The translations under genes were made by a program, and so were the position numbers. Below the pieces are notes generated by a model. That model worked only from the letters and a program-made list of their open reading frames with translations. It had not been told where the DNA came from and ran no database searches. Of a DNA stretch of 64,000 nucleotides, positions 60,443-64,000 are shown one piece after another. How positions within the stretch are numbered: position 1 is the stretch's first letter; each line of letters starts with the position of its first letter. The stretch spans positions 9,345,387 through 9,409,386 of the forward strand of contig CM018051.1 of assembly GCA_008638375.1 (NCBI GenBank), given 5' to 3'. This DNA comes from Nyssa sinensis. Its lineage: Eukaryota; Streptophyta; Magnoliopsida; Cornales; Nyssaceae.

Positions 60443-63400
60443 ATGCCAGTTGGAGAAGCATTTCTATCTGCTTTCCTTCAGGTCCTGTTCGATAGGTTGG
60501 CTTCCCGTGATCTACTGGATTTGTCTCGGTATTGGAAAATCGAGGCCAAGCTGAACAAGTTAAAGATAATATTGTTGCAAATTCATGCTCTGCTATATGA
60601 TGCTGATGAGAAACAAAACAGAGACATGGCGGTGAAGATGTGGCTAGACGAGCTCAAGCACTTGACTTATGATGCCGAGGACATACTGGATGAATTCGCG
60701 ACTGAAGCCTTGAGATGGAAGTTGGAAGAAGAATATCAAGCCAGCTTAAATCAGGTGTGGTCTTTTCTCCCTACTTTAAGTCCAAGTGTTGTTTTTTATA
60801 AAGTAGAGATTGCATCCAAGATAGAGGAGGTAACCCAAAAATTAGAAGAAATGGCAAAGCTTAAATATGAACTTGGATTGAAGAATGATGTAGTGAGGAT
60901 GTCGACCAGTCATGGAAAAAGACTACCTACAACTTCCTTGGTTAGTGAATTTTGTGTTTATGGTAGGGATAAAGAGAAAGAGGATATAATTAAATTTTTG
61001 TTGAGAGATGAAAGGGATGATCATAAACATAAAGTGGGTGTAATTGCCATAGTGGGTATGGGTGGAATTGGCAAGACGACTGTTGCTCAGATTGTGTACA
61101 ATGATGACAGGGTCGGAGAGCGTTTTGATTTGAAAGCATGGGTTTGTGTCTCTGATGAATTTGATGCATTGAAAATAACAAAATCAATTCTTGAGTCAGC
61201 CACAAAGAGCACATATGACTTTAACAATCTTGAACCACTTCAAGACTGCTTGAAGGAAAAATTGGCTGGAAAGAGATTTTTGCTTGTTTTGGATGATTTG
61301 TGGAACGAGAGCTACAACAATTGGGATATGCTACGGCTTCCTTTCAAAGCCGGAGCAAAAGGCAGTAAAATCATAATAACAACGCGTAATGACAGTGTAG
61401 CTTCAATCACTCGCACTGTTCCTTCTCACTGCCTGAACAAGCTGTCAGATGAAGATTGTTGGTTATTGTTTTCACAACATGCATTTGCAGATACAGACCA
61501 TGAAGCAGCACATCAGTTCTTGGGAAAAATTGGTAAGAGGATAGTGAAAAAATGTAAAGGATCTCCTTTGGCAGTGAAGACGATTGGAGGTCTTCTGCGC
61601 TTCAATCTGTGCAGTGATGAATGGGATGATATGTTGAATGAAAAGATATATGATTTACCAGACAGCAAGAGTGAAATCTTATCGTCTCTAATAGTGAGTT
61701 ACTATCATCTCCCAGCACATTTGAAACAATGTTTTGCCTACTGTTCCATATTTCATAAGGGTTACGAGTTTGAAAAGGAAAAATTAATTCTGTTGTGGAT
61801 GGCAGAAGGCTTTATACGGCCACCAAATGAAAAGAAAAGAATGGAAGATGTAGGTGATGAGTATTTTCACGAACTGGTATCAAGGTCATTTTTTCAGCAG
61901 TCTGATGGTGATAAATCACATTTCTTAATGCATGACCTTATCGTGGAATTAGCTGAATTTGTTTCAAGAAATGTATGTTTCAAGTTGGAGGATGGTAAAC
62001 AACATAAACTGTCCAACAAAGCTCGTCATTTATCATACATTCGCGGTGAGCTTGACACCCTTAAAAGATTTGAGGGCATTAATGAAGCTGAGTTGTTGCG
62101 CACCTTTTTACCATTGGATCTACGACACAGGGCTGCATTTTGCCACATAACTAGCAAGGTGCCTCATGATCTAATACCAAAATTGAGATGCTTGCGGGTG
62201 CTATGTTTGAGTCAATATGCTATTGAATTCTTGCCTGATTCAATTGGCAATTTGGAACACCTTCGTTACTTGGATCTCTCCCAAACTGCAATTGAAAGAT
62301 TACCTGAATCGACAAGTTCCCTCTACAATTTACAAACATTGATATTATTCAAATGCCATAATCTTATTGAATTGCCCGCAGGCATGGAAAAACTAATTAA
62401 CCTGCGTCATATTGATATTTGTGGAAGTAAGTTACAAATGATGCCACCTAATATGCGCAGATTGTCAAGTCTCCAAACATTATCTGATTTTGTTGTGGGT
62501 GAAGAAAGTGGTTCAAGTATTGGAGAGTTGAGAAACATCTCACTACACGGTATGCTTTCTATTTCAGGGTTGAAGAATGTGGTCAATATTCGGGATGCAA
62601 TGGATGCCAATTTTAAGGATAAAATGTATCTTGAGGCATTAGTGTTGGAATGGGGTGGCGATATGAATAATTTACGAGATGAGTCAGTTGAAACCAATGT
62701 GCTTGACATGCTACAACCACATAAAAATTTGAAGAAGCTCACCATCAAAGATTATTGTGGTTCACATTTCCCAAGTTGGATAGGGGATCCTATATTCACA
62801 AATATAGTTTCCCTGGTTCTTAGCAGTTGTAAAAACTGCAAATCCTTTCCTGCACTTGGGAAACTATCATCTCTCAAAGATCTCACTGTTGAAGGAATGG
62901 AAGGAGTAAAATGTGTGGGTCCTGAATTCTACGGCAATTGTTCATCCTCAGTTAAGCCTTTCCAATCATTGAAGACTCTAAGGTTTAAAGAGATGCTGCA
63001 ATGGGAAGAATGGTTATCTTTCAGTGTGGAAGAAGGTGAAGAATTTCCTTGTCTTCGTGAACTTTTTGTGCAAAGATGTCCAAAGCTAAGGGGAGAACTA
63101 CCGAAGTGCCTTCCTTCGCTGTCAACACTTGAGATAAGTGGCTGTTGGGAACTAACTGCAGTACCAAGGCTTCCTTTGGTTTCTAAAATTGTTGTTGAGG
63201 ATTGTAACGACATGATGGTGAAAAATTTGACTGACCTCTCCTCACTTACCTCCTTGCATATTTGTAAAATTTCAAATCTTCAGTGCCTACCTGAAGCAGT
63301 ACTGCAACAATTTACAACACTCGAAGAATTAGAAATCACTGATTGTGAAGACATCAAATCCTTATCCGGTGAAGTTGGCTTACAAAACCTGGCTTCTCTT

Positions 63401-64000
63401 CAATCTTTACTGGTTGAGAACTGCCCCCAACTTGTTTCCTTACTAGTGGAAGGTGGAGAGTTGTTCCTGCCTCAAAGACTGAAACATTTAAAACTAAGTA
63501 AATGTCAAAGCTTGGAAAAGTTTCCGGGTGGAATTGAAAGCCTCACATGCCTTGAAACGTTGTCCATCCACCATTGTCCGCGTCTCCTTTATTTTCCAAC
63601 AGTGGGGTTTCCACCAATGCTCAAACTTCTCTACATTGAAGAGTGCCAGGCCCTGGAGTCCCTACCCATGGAGATGATGCACAACAGCATGTCTTTGGAA
63701 TTCCTAAAGATTGAGGGGTGCTCTTCTATCACATGCTTTCCAATTGGAGAGTTGCCCTCCATGCTGAAGAAAATTGAGATCGTGAATTGTGCGAACTTAA
63801 TGTCATTGCCTCAAGGAATGATGCACAACCTCCCTACTCTTGATACTTTATCGATCAATGGGTGTCCTCTCACCTCTTTTCCAACAGATGGTTGCAGGTT
63901 ACCCTCCTCCTCCTCCTCCTCCTCCTCCATTACTGCTGCAACTAAGCTGAGAAAACTTGACATTATAAATTGCGAGAATCTTGAGTCTCTATTTGAGGTC
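60443..64000 (+). CDS. CC-NBS-LRR immune receptor, RPP13-like protein 1 type, partial
   Basis: An uninterrupted frame of 1,186 codons from MPVGEAFLSAFLQ runs to the window edge with no intron or stop seen. Coiled coil ~1-120 with the EDVID-like AEDILDEF. NB-ARC: P-loop GMGGIGKTT 205-213, kinase-2 LLVLDDLW 280-287, GSPLA 373-377 where GLPLA is usual, and MHDL 496-499. LRRs from ~545 to the end, including the later Cys-rich type (LxxLxIxxCxxL) and a run of eight Ser from a (TCC)8 tract at 63905-63928. Cytosolic effector sensors of this class are usually single-exon and 1,200-1,450 residues, so the missing part is modest. The Leu to Ser change in GLPLA is the only motif oddity. Confidence 0.95.
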   Translation, partial: MPVGEAFLSAFLQVLFDRLASRDLLDLSRYWKIEAKLNKLKIILLQIHALLYDADEKQNRDMAVKMWLDELKHLTYDAEDILDEFATEALRWKLEEEYQASLNQVWSFLPTLSPSVVFYKVEIASKIEEVTQKLEEMAKLKYELGLKNDVVRMSTSHGKRLPTTSLVSEFCVYGRDKEKEDIIKFLLRDERDDHKHKVGVIAIVGMGGIGKTTVAQIVYNDDRVGERFDLKAWVCVSDEFDALKITKSILESATKSTYDFNNLEPLQDCLKEKLAGKRFLLVLDDLWNESYNNWDMLRLPFKAGAKGSKIIITTRNDSVASITRTVPSHCLNKLSDEDCWLLFSQHAFADTDHEAAHQFLGKIGKRIVKKCKGSPLAVKTIGGLLRFNLCSDEWDDMLNEKIYDLPDSKSEILSSLIVSYYHLPAHLKQCFAYCSIFHKGYEFEKEKLILLWMAEGFIRPPNEKKRMEDVGDEYFHELVSRSFFQQSDGDKSHFLMHDLIVELAEFVSRNVCFKLEDGKQHKLSNKARHLSYIRGELDTLKRFEGINEAELLRTFLPLDLRHRAAFCHITSKVPHDLIPKLRCLRVLCLSQYAIEFLPDSIGNLEHLRYLDLSQTAIERLPESTSSLYNLQTLILFKCHNLIELPAGMEKLINLRHIDICGSKLQMMPPNMRRLSSLQTLSDFVVGEESGSSIGELRNISLHGMLSISGLKNVVNIRDAMDANFKDKMYLEALVLEWGGDMNNLRDESVETNVLDMLQPHKNLKKLTIKDYCGSHFPSWIGDPIFTNIVSLVLSSCKNCKSFPALGKLSSLKDLTVEGMEGVKCVGPEFYGNCSSSVKPFQSLKTLRFKEMLQWEEWLSFSVEEGEEFPCLRELFVQRCPKLRGELPKCLPSLSTLEISGCWELTAVPRLPLVSKIVVEDCNDMMVKNLTDLSSLTSLHICKISNLQCLPEAVLQQFTTLEELEITDCEDIKSLSGEVGLQNLASLQSLLVENCPQLVSLLVEGGELFLPQRLKHLKLSKCQSLEKFPGGIESLTCLETLSIHHCPRLLYFPTVGFPPMLKLLYIEECQALESLPMEMMHNSMSLEFLKIEGCSSITCFPIGELPSMLKKIEIVNCANLMSLPQGMMHNLPTLDTLSINGCPLTSFPTDGCRLPSSSSSSSSITAATKLRKLDIINCENLESLFEV
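63905..63928. repeat. (TCC)8 coding microsatellite
   Basis: Eight TCC codons in the LRR region of the right-edge NLR give a polyserine stretch. In-frame length changes here would not break the protein. Confidence 0.95.

Noticed and set aside
60990..63213. Minus-strand ORFs opposite the right-edge NLR
   Set aside because: They are shadows of the long plus-strand receptor frame.

Overview
The window is AT-rich nuclear DNA of a eudicot plant. The evidence is multi-exon genes with GT-AG introns, plant-only families (GT14 glucuronosyltransferase, PSY sulfated peptide, cycling Dof factor, CC-NBS-LRR receptors), and dense plant transposon debris with many CT, CA, AT and TCC microsatellites. The species cannot be named from sequence alone. 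Five host genes were found, one of them running off the right edge. One complete, very young Ty3/gypsy element of the Tat type is also present.

Layout: 0.5-3.4 kb holds a four-exon GT14 gene (+). 4.4-15.0 kb holds the Tat-type element (sense strand minus). It has 705-bp LTRs differing at two sites and a 5-bp target duplication (AATAC). Gag-protease is separated from RT/RNaseH/integrase by one in-frame UAG in the context UAG-CAA-UUA. A tandem array of 15 copies of a ~30-bp unit follows pol. A convergent, spliced antisense gene with its own TATA box lies near the 3' LTR. The element sits inside an older ~567-bp tandem duplication. 16.1-19.8 kb looks like a long degenerate LTR without its partner, and 20.0-22.6 kb is a decayed Ty1/copia element.

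23.2-34.1 kb is an RPS2/At4g27190-like CC-NBS-LRR gene (-). It has an intact 940-codon first exon, then one intact 777-bp LRR exon, then a tandem copy of that exon carrying a 1-bp frameshift, then a broken distal exon. The 2.1-kb duplication junction lies in an inverted-repeat MITE. 34.1-45.4 kb is gene-poor and contains a duplicated piece of this gene's upstream region, hAT-like elements and a collapsed copia relic. 45.4-47.0 kb holds a small three-exon PSY peptide-hormone precursor (+) absent from simple ORF lists. 47-54 kb is transposon-rich: a MITE family, a second tandem duplication joined in that MITE, a nested insertion and a 0.96-kb foldback element. 54.4-56.8 kb is a two-exon cycling Dof factor (+). 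60.4-64.0 kb is an RPP13-like-1 type CC-NBS-LRR (+), open to the window edge.

The strongest leads are the recoding signal and the promoter-bearing antisense gene of the young element, the repeated association of one MITE family with tandem-duplication junctions, and the unannotated PSY peptide gene. The element's general layout (Tat lineage, antisense ORF, 3' tandem repeats, two RNase H domains) is known in plants; this copy is notable because every part is intact together.
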